Of a stretch of 16,601 bases of DNA, positions 8,722 to 16,601 are shown piece by piece (positions within the stretch are counted from its first letter, which is position 1; every line of letters starts with the position of its first letter). The position numbers and the translations under genes were made by a program. The DNA is from Podochytrium sp. JEL0797 (lineage: Eukaryota > Chytridiomycota > Chytridiomycetes > Chytridiales > Chytriomycetaceae), in assembly GCA_027596195.1 (NCBI GenBank), contig JADGJG010000562.1, positions 1 through 16,601 on the forward strand. The letters are read 5' to 3'. Below the pieces are notes generated by a model. It saw only the letters and a program-made list of their open reading frames with translations. It ran no database searches and was not told the DNA's origin.

Positions 8722-9211
8722 ATGTTCCGCTTCCCCTCCCCACAATCTCTCGCACGTTCACAGCCACATATCCAATCCGCAACACTTTCAAATCAGTCGA
8801 CGACCGCTCCATCACCGAGCATCTCGACAACCCAGAGTTAAAGCTCATATTCGAACAAGCCGTGGCCGCCAAAACTCTGCCAAAACTCTCACCCCCGGAA
8901 TCGGAGCAGGTCCGCAGACAGACCTCTACCCCATCCCCGAAGGACACGACCTCATTTCCCCCGAAACCGCGTTCGGAATGTTGGAACTCGAGACACTGTT
9001 TGAAATGGTGAAGAAGAAGGTGCATCAAGTGTTGGCGGGAGAGCACACTTATTTTGGCTTTGCGCGCGGCAGCGGCATGTTTTTTTTGATTCCGGCCGAG
9101 GCTAATATAGCGAGGAGGACGAGGAAGGGGTGCAAGACTGGATTGACGCTGATTGCAAGAATTAGAAAGAAGCTTGATTGGCGTATTTTTTATGTTTGCT
9201 CTGCTTATTAG
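8722..9211 (+). pseudogene. Unknown small gene broken by an 11-bp tandem duplication
   Basis: Protein-like sequence runs in one frame up to EQAVAAKTL (about 8885) and continues in another from PGIGAGPQTDLYPIPEG (about 8895) through ELETLFEMVKKKVHQVLAG and ARGSGMFFLIPAEAN to a stop at 9209-9211. The break coincides with two adjacent exact copies of gccaaaactct (8868-8878 and 8879-8889); with one copy the two frames are continuous. The likely start is ATG 8722, after an A-rich leader. Its frame joins the next one through a 41-nt intron at 8756-8796 (GTTCAC...ATCAG), the same size as the shortest introns elsewhere here. An alternative is an unspliced start at 8554. I do not recognise the product. 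It may be a recently inactivated gene, a strain allele or an assembly error. Confidence 0.5.
8868..8889 (+). repeat. Exact 11-bp tandem duplication
   Basis: gccaaaactct is repeated head to tail with no mismatch. Eleven is not a multiple of three, so the second copy shifts the reading frame of the surrounding gene. Confidence 0.95.
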
Positions 9212-9538
9212 CATGCGTTTTTGAATAAAAATAGGGAAAACACCCACCGAATCAAAACAAAAGCTGAAAACACTCCACCCCAATTTGGCCAGGGCACTTC
9301 ACCCAACTCCAAATCCAGCAGTGTACTAACGGCCAACCAACCAGCCAAAAGGATTAAGTAACGAAAAGAGGGTTGTAATTTTAACCCCCCAGTCTCCATA
9401 TTTTGCATGAGTGAAAGAATAATATTGGTGCATCGCGCATTTTATTTCAAAAGCACATGTGCATCCACCTCCAACAAGAAAACTGAAATCAGACAAAATC
9501 CCCCGAAAGACAAAATCATCCAAAAACAACTAACAAGC
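9212..9538. other. Convergent 3' intergenic region
   Basis: This separates the 3' ends of the unknown plus-strand gene and RPS2. An AATAAA follows the plus-strand stop at about 9223-9228. For the minus strand, AATAAA (tttatt on plus) lies at about 9440-9446, roughly 95 nt past the RPS2 stop. No other feature is seen. Confidence 0.5.
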
Positions 9539-10312
9539 TTAGTAGTTTCTCTTGACAGACTTGGCAAGGAAGTCAGAGTGCTCCTGGTAAGGAGTCTTGG
9601 TGAAGTGGGTCTCGGTCCAGAGGTCCGGGGTGAGGTATCCGTAGGTGCACGAGATGGCCTGGAACGTAGCCTTCACAAAGTTACCAAGAGTCTTGGTGGA
9701 TCCGCGGGAGGTAGTGTAACAGTCCTGGATTCCAGCCAACTGCAACAGACGCTTGGGCTTGGGGGAGGCAACGATTCCGGTACCACGGGGGGCAGGCACC
9801 AAACGGGAGGTGACGGAACCACACTTTCCGGTAACCTTGGCAGGCACGGTGTGGGGCTCTCCCAAAACGGTTCCCCAGTATCCACGACGGACAGGGATGA
9901 CGTTGAGCTTAGCAAGGATGATGGCTCCACGAATAGCGGTGGCAACTTCCTTGGAGCACTTCACTCCGAGACCAACGTGACCGTTGGAGTCACCAACAAC
10001 AACACAGGCCTTGAAACGGGTACGCTGTCCAGCGGTAGTCTGCTTCTGGACAGGCATGATGTTCATAACCTCGTCCTTGAGTCCGGGCAAGAAGTGGTCA
10101 ATGATTTGGAACTCCTTGACGGGGAGGGAGAAGAGGAAGATCTCTTCGATGCTCTTGATACGGTTGTCCATGACCAGACGGCCGAGCTTGGTCACGGGGA
10201 CCCAGACGTCAACATCGTCCTTGCGGCCACGGCCACGACCACGACCTCTGTCTCCACGTCTGCCACGAGCTCCTCCACGTCCACGTCCTTCGGCCACTGC
10301 GTTGTCAGCCAT
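9539..10312 (-). CDS. RPS2: Cytosolic small-subunit ribosomal protein uS5 (RPS2)
   Basis: Single coding exon, 257 aa, the expected length for fungal uS5 (about 250-260). It is a component of the 40S subunit near the mRNA entry channel, involved in decoding fidelity. An Arg/Gly-rich N-terminal tail ([19 protein letters not shown]) is typical of eukaryotic RPS2 and a target of arginine methylation. Then come [28 protein letters not shown], the S5 N-terminal domain [33 protein letters not shown], and the C-terminal domain with [14 protein letters not shown] and [16 protein letters not shown]. The start ATG has context aatcaATGG. A likely 5'-UTR intron precedes it. On the plus strand the same region is open over 9407-10453, but that is an antisense shadow. 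Confidence 0.98.
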   Translation of the reverse strand: MADNAVAEGRGRGGARGRRGDRGRGRGRGRKDDVDVWVPVTKLGRLVMDNRIKSIEEIFLFSLPVKEFQIIDHFLPGLKDEVMNIMPVQKQTTAGQRTRFKACVVVGDSNGHVGLGVKCSKEVATAIRGAIILAKLNVIPVRRGYWGTVLGEPHTVPAKVTGKCGSVTSRLVPAPRGTGIVASPKPKRLLQLAGIQDCYTTSRGSTKTLGNFVKATFQAISCTYGYLTPDLWTETHFTKTPYQEHSDFLAKSVKRNY

Positions 10313-10947
10313 ATTGATTCTGGAGGGGAGAAGAGGGTGGTTAGTGACAGGTCGTTGCGGGGAGGCATCTCTGGGGAGTCGTCATCATCCATCCATCCCC
10401 ATCGCATCTGGCATCAGCGTGCCTTCAGACTGTGCGATTCGTGCTGTGCCTAAAGCTAGTGCAGGCAATGCATACAGTCGATGCGATGCGATGGCGGTCG
10501 GTGGTGGGGATGGTGACTGGGTGCGCAAGGGCATCGCATTTACTTTTGGATGTTTTTGGAGATGGCCGAAGCGGGCCGAGCCGCAAACAATCCCACTCCG
10601 CCACCAATTTTCACTCCCCAGCACACGTCTAATCAATCCACAGCCAACTCCGCCAGAGAGAGACCACACATGCGACTGAAAAACGTGATGACACCCCAGG
10701 ACAACGTGTCTAAATTCACAATAGAAAGGCTATGGTCCATTCTCGAAAACGCTTTTATTTAGGATAGTAAGTCTTAGAATGTGATAGTGTCTAACTACGA
10801 ACGCGTCTTTTTAAACGCTCCAATGCAAAAAGCACGAATTCGGACAAAACCTAAATCATGTGAGCACCATTAACTATTGATCTTATACACTTATATAATA
10901 GTAAACACGTTCATTTTGAAGACCTCAACAGAAAATAACACAAAGAT
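10313..10947. promoter_or_regulatory. RPS2 upstream region with possible 5'-UTR intron, and PRI2 3' flank
   Basis: Read on the minus strand, a strong acceptor (cactaac branch-like sequence, pyrimidine tract, cctccag) ends 8 nt before the RPS2 start codon. With a GTATGC donor at 10475 it would define a ~156-nt leader intron (10320-10475). Leader introns are common in ribosomal protein genes, but this one is inferred. On the minus strand AATAAA occurs near 10753-10758, about 190 nt beyond the PRI2 stop, and fits its polyadenylation signal. The rest (10480-10740) presumably holds the RPS2 promoter; a microrepeat gatgcgatgcgatg lies near 10479-10492. No convincing open reading frame is seen. Confidence 0.4.
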
Positions 10948-12728
10948 TCATCGATCAAGGACCATTCCATCCCCCTCCTCATTCTGCTTCCTCATGCCAC
11001 GATGCTTCCCCGAATCACTCCCGCGATAACTCATATCAAACCACTGATTCGGGTGCTCAATCACGTCCACAATCCCTTCATTCGTCACCAACAACGAATT
11101 GTCCATTTGCGACCCCCCCTCAGCAGCCGCCGTCGCCGCCGCTTTTGCCGCAGCAGCTTTGGCCGCCGCAATCGCTGGCGCCCTCGTAACCTCAAACAGC
11201 TTTGTACAAGCAATCTGGTAGTGTCCGTCCTTGGTCATGCGCATGATATCCACAGCCGCAGCCTCCCCAGCCCCCGCCTTAATCACCATACTTCTCAACA
11301 CATCCGGAGTCGAGTGACGGAACGGACATCCATGATGATCCCCAGCCGCAGGATGATTCGACGTGATAATCTTGGAGCAAGAATACGGCGCATAATCCTT
11401 CCGCGACCCTTCCTGCCCATAATTGAACCGCACATTGTACGCATACTCCTTCTGAAACTTGTCATCCGTCAACTTATGAAACGCACGTCTCCAGTACACA
11501 AGCGCCTCTTCCAACGGAAGCCCAATCCCTTTCAAAAACAAACTAAATTGCAAACGCCCCGAATGCTTGAGATGCGCGTCGGCTTTGAGATGCATGTGCA
11601 GGTTTGACATGCAGAGCGGGAAATGACCTTGTGGGACGAGCGCGTCGATATCATTGGCAGTGAGTTGGCCATTGTCTTGGCTTGAGAGGCCGTAGTCGCG
11701 CATGGCGCATTGACGCGCAATGGAGTTGAGGATGGGTCTGAGACGGTCGTCTTCGTCCATGCGTGGGAGGGCGCGGTGGAAGCTGTCGATGGAGTGGGAG
11801 AGGGAGGATTTGAAGGCGTTGGTGACGAGGGTGGCTTGTTCGGATTCCGGAACTGTTTCCAAAATAAAAAAAACACGCGTCAGTGAGTGGAAAAGGGTAA
11901 AAGGCAAAAGTAGAGACTGTACCGTAGGCGAATCCGTTCTTGATAATGACGGCGCGGCGTGACACGAGAGTCAGGACCTGTTCGAAAGGCACCTTGTAGA
12001 ACTTTTGGTCCGCGGAGTTTGGGAACAGCGAGTTGAGGTCGGACTGGATGGCATCGCGTTCGGTCTTTGAAATGGTGATGGAGTCGAGGTTCTGCAGACG
12101 CAGAAAGGCGGATCTGTCGTTGATGTATTCGGCCTCGTAGCTGGGGTTGATTTGTGTGAGTGGGTTTAGATGCTTGGGTGTGCAACCCACCGGTACTTGA
12201 ACAGCAGGGTCTCGTGCTTCAACAGCCAGGCGCGGTTGTCCTCGGTGCCGCAGAAAGCCAGGCGCAGGATAAAGTGGCTCTGGTGGTCCTTGCGGCGCTG
12301 GGCCATCAGGGCTTCGTCGCCCAGCGCAGCGCGTGCGATGTTGGGGTCCAGGGGGAGGTATCTGAGAACAAATAAATGTATAGTTATTAGAAGAGTAAAA
12401 GAAAACCAAACAAAACACAACACGCACTTTTCGCAGATGGCCTTCACGATCGCCGCAGTGTCCTCCTGGCTCTTGTTGCGCACGGCCGCATTCTCAATAG
12501 CCTTGAGCACCTAGGAGAAGTGTGAGCCACGCCTAGAGAGGTCAAACGAACCTTCAGCCGGTCCAGCGCACACGTCTCAAACTCAGCCAGGCTCAGCTCG
12601 CGCACGGGAAGAGTCTCGTAGAAGTTGAGTCGGAACGGAAATTCGCCGCTGGCCTTGGCCGTGAGCGGTGTGCTGCCAAAGGGGTGCGAGAGCGTGGTCT
12701 TGGTGCGTTTGCTCGAGACAACGTTCAT
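10948..12728 (-). CDS. PRI2: DNA primase large subunit PRI2 (iron-sulfur regulatory subunit)
   Basis: Partner of the catalytic primase subunit in the DNA polymerase alpha-primase complex; it helps initiate and count RNA primers. Five exons: 12728-12552, 12510-12428, 12361-12191, 12140-11923, 11852-10948. Introns are 41, 66, 50 and 70 nt, all GT-AG with consistent phases. The product is 517 aa, normal for the family. Diagnostic segments include YEAEYINDRSAFLRLQNL, the helical domain, and the C-terminal Fe-S domain with cysteines at about 297 (FPLCMSNLH), 375 (YSCSKI), 392 (HHGCPFRH) and 432 (QIACTKLFE). Spacing is 78/17/40, close to the human 80/17/40. An Ala-rich linker (AAAKAAAAKAAATAAAEGG) follows the last cysteine. 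An in-frame upstream ATG at 12782 would add 18 residues; I preferred 12728 because the extension reads like translated leader. Confidence 0.96.
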
Positions 12729-13000
12729 CGGGTGTTTTTGTTCGGACAGAAAATCAAAACAAATCCCATTTTCACCATTCACCCTCCACTTGCTTCATAA
12801 AGGACACAATTACACTTGAAGAAGAGTCTCACGTTTGTTTAGTCAACATTGAATCAGAGGGAGAGGCCACAATGGCGTCCCGTTTGAGTCATCATCGAGC
12901 CATTGTGCCTTTGTCCATTGCACTGCCCACGCGACTAAACAATCGACACGCGACTCAACAATCGACATTAAAAAACCTCACACAAAGACACAATCTCTGA
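12729..13000. promoter_or_regulatory. Divergent promoter region of PRI2 and the small secreted gene
   Basis: 272 bp separate the two start codons. A perfect AP-1/Gcn4-type site, TGAGTCA, lies at 12885-12891. Two tandem 19-bp repeats follow at 12929-12966. Each begins ACGCGA, one base from the MluI cell-cycle box ACGCGT that drives replication genes in yeasts. Whether these sites act on PRI2, the secreted gene, or both is unknown. Confidence 0.45.
12929..12966 (+). repeat. Two tandem 19-bp repeats in the divergent promoter
   Basis: acgcgactaaacaatcgac (12929-12947) is followed directly by acgcgactcaacaatcgac (12948-12966), differing at one base. They end 34 nt before the start codon at 13001. 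Confidence 0.9.
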
Positions 13001-13414
13001 ATGAAGCTCTCCACCTGCCTGACTCTCTTCTCCGTGTGCCTGTTCCCTCAAGTCCACTCCCTCCCCCTCCCCGCAACAATGGATGCAGCTCCACCAACGT
13101 GGCTCAACAGCCGAGACGCTGCACGCGTCATGTTTCAAAACGATATCGCAAGCAAGTACTATTCCGGCAACGTTGCAGTCAACGCGTCCGCCGTCCCAGC
13201 CGCACAAAAGTATCCTCGCGCGCAATTCAAGGTCACAAGAGCTGCGCGACCCACCAACGCTGCACGCTTGCAACGTCGGTACCATCCTAAGAACTCTCGC
13301 ATGGTGTACAGACATCCGCGCCCACTTCCGGTCGTTGCTGAGACCTATGTCGCGAACGCCACGAATTTCGAGGCGTTTGAAAACAAGAACAACAACGCCA
13401 CTGTCGCGATTTGA
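13001..13414 (+). CDS. Small secreted protein, family unknown
   Basis: An intronless frame of 137 aa with a clear N-terminal signal peptide (MKLSTCLTLFSVCLFPQVHS, cleavage likely after VHS). The mature part is basic and Ala/Asn/Arg-rich, with three N-x-S/T glycosylation sequons (NAS, NAT and NAT again). There are no cysteines after the signal peptide, so it is not a cysteine-knot type effector. The start is the first ATG after an A/C-rich leader, 34 nt downstream of the tandem promoter repeats. I do not recognise a domain. It could be a lineage-specific secreted protein; expression evidence would be needed to be sure it is a gene. Confidence 0.62.
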   Translation: MKLSTCLTLFSVCLFPQVHSLPLPATMDAAPPTWLNSRDAARVMFQNDIASKYYSGNVAVNASAVPAAQKYPRAQFKVTRAARPTNAARLQRRYHPKNSRMVYRHPRPLPVVAETYVANATNFEAFENKNNNATVAI

Positions 13415-13586
13415 ATAGGATGATTTTAAGGGATTAGATTTCAATTTTCACATTCGTTTAGAAACAAAAAAAAATATACGCGTTTTCATTTTTGACAGCC
13501 TGCCCACGACTGAAAATCGTTGAAAAAAAATTGTCGCGACGGGCTCCACAGCTTCTGCGCTTCTTTGATCCTCAACCCCCTCTCCA

Positions 13587-15417
13587 ATGAGTGCAAAGAA
13601 ATCAAAACCAAGTTCCGGAAAGTCCTCAGGCTCCAAAAAGTCAGCCGGCTCCGCAGGGAAAAAGGGCGATTCGGCCGCGGCGGGCGGAGCCGATGCGAAC
13701 GGGAAAACGAGGGAGGATATTGAAAACGAGTTGAAGGCTGCGATCGAGGAACTGGCCAAGGAGAGAGAGGAGAGGAATTACTTCCAGTTGGAGAGGGTGA
13801 GTGTTTTTGGGGGGTGGCGGTTCTTTTCGCGTCTGATTGTCTCGAGGGCGCTCAAAGCGTTGTGGAGACGCGACTGATCACCAACCACTTCTTCTTGCTC
13901 TATAGGATAAAATCAACTCCTTCTGGGAGATTACGAAAAACGATCTCAAGGAAACGAAAGCAGAACTCATCAACAAAGACCGCGAAATCGAAGAAGAGGA
14001 GGAAAAGCACCAAGTCGAAATCAAGGTTTGATTCTTCCAAAAATCAGAGGAGAGCTCTGTTCCACATCTCAATCCATCTCAAAACTCTCAGGTCTACAAA
14101 CAAAAAGTCAAACACCTCCTCTACGAATACCAAAACAATGTAGCCCACCTCCAAGCCGACTCTGACCGCGTCCTCCAACTCGACCAAGAACAACACCTCG
14201 GCTCCGAACAACAACTCAAACGCGACAAACGCGCTCTCAAACTCGAACTCAAGGAACTCGAGCTCTCACATGAAGACCTCATCAAACAACTCACGGGAAA
14301 ACACGACATTGAAATCACAAAAATGCGTGGCGATTTCGAACGGAGGGCCAAAGAGTTGCATGGGAAGTATGAGAAGAAGATGAAGATTGTGCGCGATGAG
14401 TTGGAACTGAAACGCAAGAATGAGATTCATGAGATTGAGGAGAGGAAGAATAGTCAGATTAACGCGTTGATGAAGAATCACGATAAGGCGTTCACGGAGA
14501 TCAAGAATTATTACAACGATATCACGTTGAATAACTTGGCTTTGATCAACTCGTTGAAGGTTTGTTTTTCCACGGGGCGATCGAAATTCCCCCGCATCAT
14601 CTGATAGCTGCTTTCGCGTTTAGGAACAAGTCGAGGAGATGAAGAAAAAGGAAGAGCGCAACGAAAAGCTCATGGCCGACATAACCGCCGAAAACAAACG
14701 CCTCTCAGAACCCCTCATGGCCGCGCTCGCCGATTGCGACACCCTCAAAAAGCAACTGCAGCACTACGAAAAGGACAAAATGTCTCTCCACAATGCGAAA
14801 GCACGTCTCAAGGTTCTCGAGGAGAAGCACAAACAGTTGTTGTGGGAGCATGAGGTTCTGGAGCAGCGATTCTCGCAAGTCGAGAAGGAGAGGAACGAGT
14901 TGTATGAAGGATTCGTGGATCGGATTATTGGCGTGCAGCAAAAGTCGGGTTTCAAGAACTTGGTAACAAATTTTTGCAGCTTTCCACAAGCGGAGGATAC
15001 TGAGTATTTTCTTGTTGGTCTATTAGATTCTCGAGAAGAAGGTGGAGAGTTTGAAAGAAACTCTGGAAAAGAAGGACCTACAGCTCAACGAGATCTTGAA
15101 AGCAACGAACCTGGATCCCACAGCGCTCGCAAATCTCACGCGTCGACTCGAAGAAGTTCTTGAGATGAAAAACAATCAGATCAAGGAGCTGCAATACGAC
15201 TTGGCTAAAGTCACCAAGGTAAACCCGAGAGTTTTTGGGACCCGACATCATGCAGCTTAACGATTTTCCTGTTTTTCAGTCACACAATGATTTGATTCGA
15301 GTTTACGAAGCCAAGTTGACAGAGTATTCTATTCCGGTGGAGGAAATCGGGTTCAAGCCTCTTGTCGTGACTTCAAAGACGGGCACCAACCCTGCTGGAC
15401 TTGTGTCAACTCTTTGA
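13587..15417 (+). CDS. DRC4: Dynein regulatory complex subunit 4 (DRC4/GAS8)
   Basis: Six exons: 13587-13796, 13906-14025, 14092-14559, 14624-14962, 15027-15218, 15280-15417. Introns are 109, 66, 64, 64 and 61 nt, every one phase 0. The product is 488 aa (human GAS8 is about 478). DRC4 is a coiled-coil subunit of the nexin-dynein regulatory complex that links outer doublets and coordinates dynein activity in motile flagella. A Ser/Lys/Gly-rich N-terminus (about 1-40) leads to [18 protein letters not shown], a GAS8 hallmark. Nearly continuous coiled coil then includes [26 protein letters not shown] and [17 protein letters not shown]. The C-terminal region has [20 protein letters not shown] and [20 protein letters not shown]. 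All family-conserved parts are present and the frame is intact. Its presence implies a flagellated stage (zoospore). Confidence 0.97.
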
Positions 15418-16138
15418 TCATTTCGTTTCCTCTTTTTTCTTCTTTATTTTTTAATTAAAACGCGTAGATTTTGTATCATCTCTTTGATCACTTTTTTAAT
15501 AAGCTTTTCATGACTTTTCAAAAAAAGAATGTCCCTTTTCCGTCGCCGCATCACGCATTCCTGAGCCGCCCTCCTCAAAATTCGCAACTCGCATTCCTCG
15601 TTCGATCAACGCATCCACCCTGCCGTTTTTTCTCTGAATTTTTCCCCCACGCGACGTGCGGAGTCACCCGAGAAACCCCGTGGGTTGTTTTCGCCAATCT
15701 TGGGTGCGAACCGTCGAGAAGTCTCGGAGACGGCCACGTGTGTCGCCGAATAAAGAACGTGATTCGTTGGAGCTTCGTTCAACTCGAAGGAAACATCGTG
15801 AGTCACAACGGATGTTCAAGTCAATTGGGGGTGGCGGTGTGGCACCCGCTTCTCTTGGGATTCCTCTTCACAGGACGCGAAGGAGACAGGAGAGGGCACC
15901 GGAAGTGGTTGAGAAGCACCGAAATCAGCGTCCCTCTGCCTGCCTCCTCAAGAAATGAACAAATTAAAAGCTTGGAGGGGGACACCCACGTGTTGTTTTT
16001 TTTCTTGAAAAGCGGTTCCGTTCCGCGAAAGAGGACTCCAAAAAACTTCGGAAAAATGCAAGTGCCACACCGCTCGTCACCCCCCACCCCTCTCCATTGC
16101 CCTCCAACCCAGGCGGGGGGCCAACCTAGTCGCATCTA
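15418..16138. other. Intergenic region upstream of the fumarate reductase gene
   Basis: No recognised gene. The plus strand is open in two frames: 15471-16139, and 15656-15958 with an Arg/Lys/Glu-rich translation. The second starts only at a GTG and has no family resemblance, so neither is called. Two CACGTG E-boxes occur at 15735-15740 and 15987-15992 and could be regulatory sites of the downstream gene. A long A/T-rich stretch after 15417 is probably the DRC4 3' UTR. Confidence 0.4.
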
Positions 16139-16207
16139 ATGCACCCTCGCTACCCTCTCTCGTCCCTCCGCCTTCCCTCGCTTCACACCCTTCTCCGCCG
16201 TGTTGCT

Positions 16208-16218
16208 AAATATATAAA
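16208..16218 (+). promoter_or_regulatory. TATA-like sequence before the fumarate reductase exon
   Basis: aaatatataaa lies just before cacacag, where the FAD-domain exon begins. It may be a TATA box, or the A/T-rich part of a short intron ending in cacacag. Confidence 0.3.
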
Positions 16219-16226
16219 CCACACAG

Positions 16227-16506
16227 GTCTCAAGTCATCATCATCGGAGGCGGTCTCGCCGGCCTCTCTGCGGCCCACACGGTTCTCGAGCGTGGTGGAA
16301 ACGTGCTCATGCTCGACAAAAATAACTTCCTCGGAGGTGAGATCTCGTTTTTGTTTGGCTTGGCTTGGCGGCTTTTTATTTATTTATTCATCCTTTCAAT
16401 CGCGCCAGGAAACTCGACCAAGGCCACGTCCGGAATCAACGGAGCCGGAACCACTGCCCAACAGCGTCTCGGAATCCCCGTACGTAGTTTGCCTTTTTTC
16501 CCCTTT

Positions 16507-16507
<1 letters not shown>
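16227..16507 (+). CDS. Soluble fumarate reductase (OSM1/FRD1-like), 5' part only
   Basis: An FAD-dependent enzyme that reduces fumarate to succinate, helping reoxidise FADH2/NADH under low oxygen; yeast relatives are cytosolic, ER or mitochondrial. Exon 16227-16336 encodes QVIIIGGGLAGLSAAHTVLE and then MLDKNNFLGG, the Rossmann dinucleotide-binding motif (GGGLAG). After a 72-nt intron (16337-16408), exon 16409-16479 gives NSTKATSGINGAG, TTAQQRLGIP, the FAD-contacting NSTKATSGIN signature of the fumarate reductase/succinate dehydrogenase flavoprotein family. A GTACGT donor follows at 16480. The first exon is entered at phase 2 and its upstream partner with the start codon is unresolved; ATG 16139 is one candidate but does not join cleanly. 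The rest is lost in the poly-G tract. Confidence 0.88.

Positions 16508-16601
<94 letters not shown>
16508..16601 (+). repeat. 94-nt uninterrupted G tract at the end of the window
   Basis: All bases from 16508 to the last position are G. It begins inside an intron of the fumarate reductase gene. A pure run of this length is most simply an end-of-contig or two-colour-chemistry sequencing artefact, where absent signal is called as G, rather than genomic sequence. Confidence 0.97.

Noticed and set aside
9407..10453. 348-codon open frame opposite RPS2
   Set aside because: It lies antisense to a certain uS5 gene; its Gly/Ser/Val-rich translation is the shadow of the RPS2 codons.
12729..12782. Upstream ATG (12782) as the PRI2 start
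   Set aside because: In frame, but the extra 18 residues (GENGICFDFLSEQKHP region) look like translated leader; kept only as an alternative start.
15656..15730. Possible tRNA T-arm-like sequence (gggtgcgaacc)
   Set aside because: The loop does not match TTCRANY and no acceptor or anticodon stems could be paired around it; no tRNA or rRNA was found in the window.
15471..16139. 222-codon open frame between DRC4 and fumarate reductase
   Set aside because: Overlaps an AT-rich 3' flank and promoter-like sequence, shows no domain, and alternative frames in the same stretch are equally open.
1..16601. CRISPR array, prophage, operon or defence-system signature
   Set aside because: Genes are intron-bearing and eukaryotic, with no regularly spaced repeats or co-directional prokaryotic clusters.

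Overview
This window looks like nuclear DNA of a zoosporic (flagellated) fungus, most likely a chytrid. It has eukaryotic-type genes with short GT-AG introns (40-128 nt), a eukaryotic cytosolic ribosomal protein, a fungal-type class II AP endonuclease (endonuclease IV family), and a clear DRC4/GAS8 axonemal gene. DRC4 is present in flagellated lineages and absent from Dikarya. No prokaryotic, plasmid or viral signature was seen.

Layout. 1-777: no gene recognised. 778 to about 2300 (minus): a poorly preserved multi-exon gene of unknown function. Splice phases join across five 3' exons only if one base is restored in a homopolymer run. It contains a duplicated module with a PAM2-like peptide. 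2765-4092: a secreted-protein gene (minus) lying between two ~145-bp inverted repeats; the right repeat is also its promoter and leader. 4179-5397 (minus): APN1/Nfo-type endonuclease IV with an apparent frameshift. 5690-6977 (plus): a peroxisomal-type adenine nucleotide carrier of the mitochondrial carrier family, divergent from APN1. 7117-8475 (plus): a Pro/Thr-rich protein with a FAM177-like C-terminal segment. 8722-9211 (plus): an unknown small gene broken by an exact 11-bp tandem duplication. 9539-10312 (minus): ribosomal protein uS5 (RPS2). 10948-12728 (minus): PRI2, the Fe-S large subunit of DNA primase. 13001-13414 (plus): a small secreted protein. 13587-15417 (plus): DRC4/GAS8. About 16227 to the end (plus): the start of a soluble fumarate reductase (OSM1/FRD1 type), cut off by 94 uninterrupted G residues that close the window.

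The genes are housekeeping or lineage-typical and do not form one pathway. Base-excision repair (APN1), replication priming (PRI2), translation (uS5), peroxisomal nucleotide transport, flagellar beating (DRC4) and redox metabolism (fumarate reductase) simply sit side by side. APN1 and the carrier share a divergent intergenic region, as do PRI2 and the small secreted gene.

I found no convincing new multi-gene system. The points most worth a second look are the inverted repeat around the secreted-protein gene, the PAM2-like duplicated exon module in the degraded gene, and three separate reading-frame breaks. Together with the terminal poly-G, those breaks raise the question of assembly error versus real decay.
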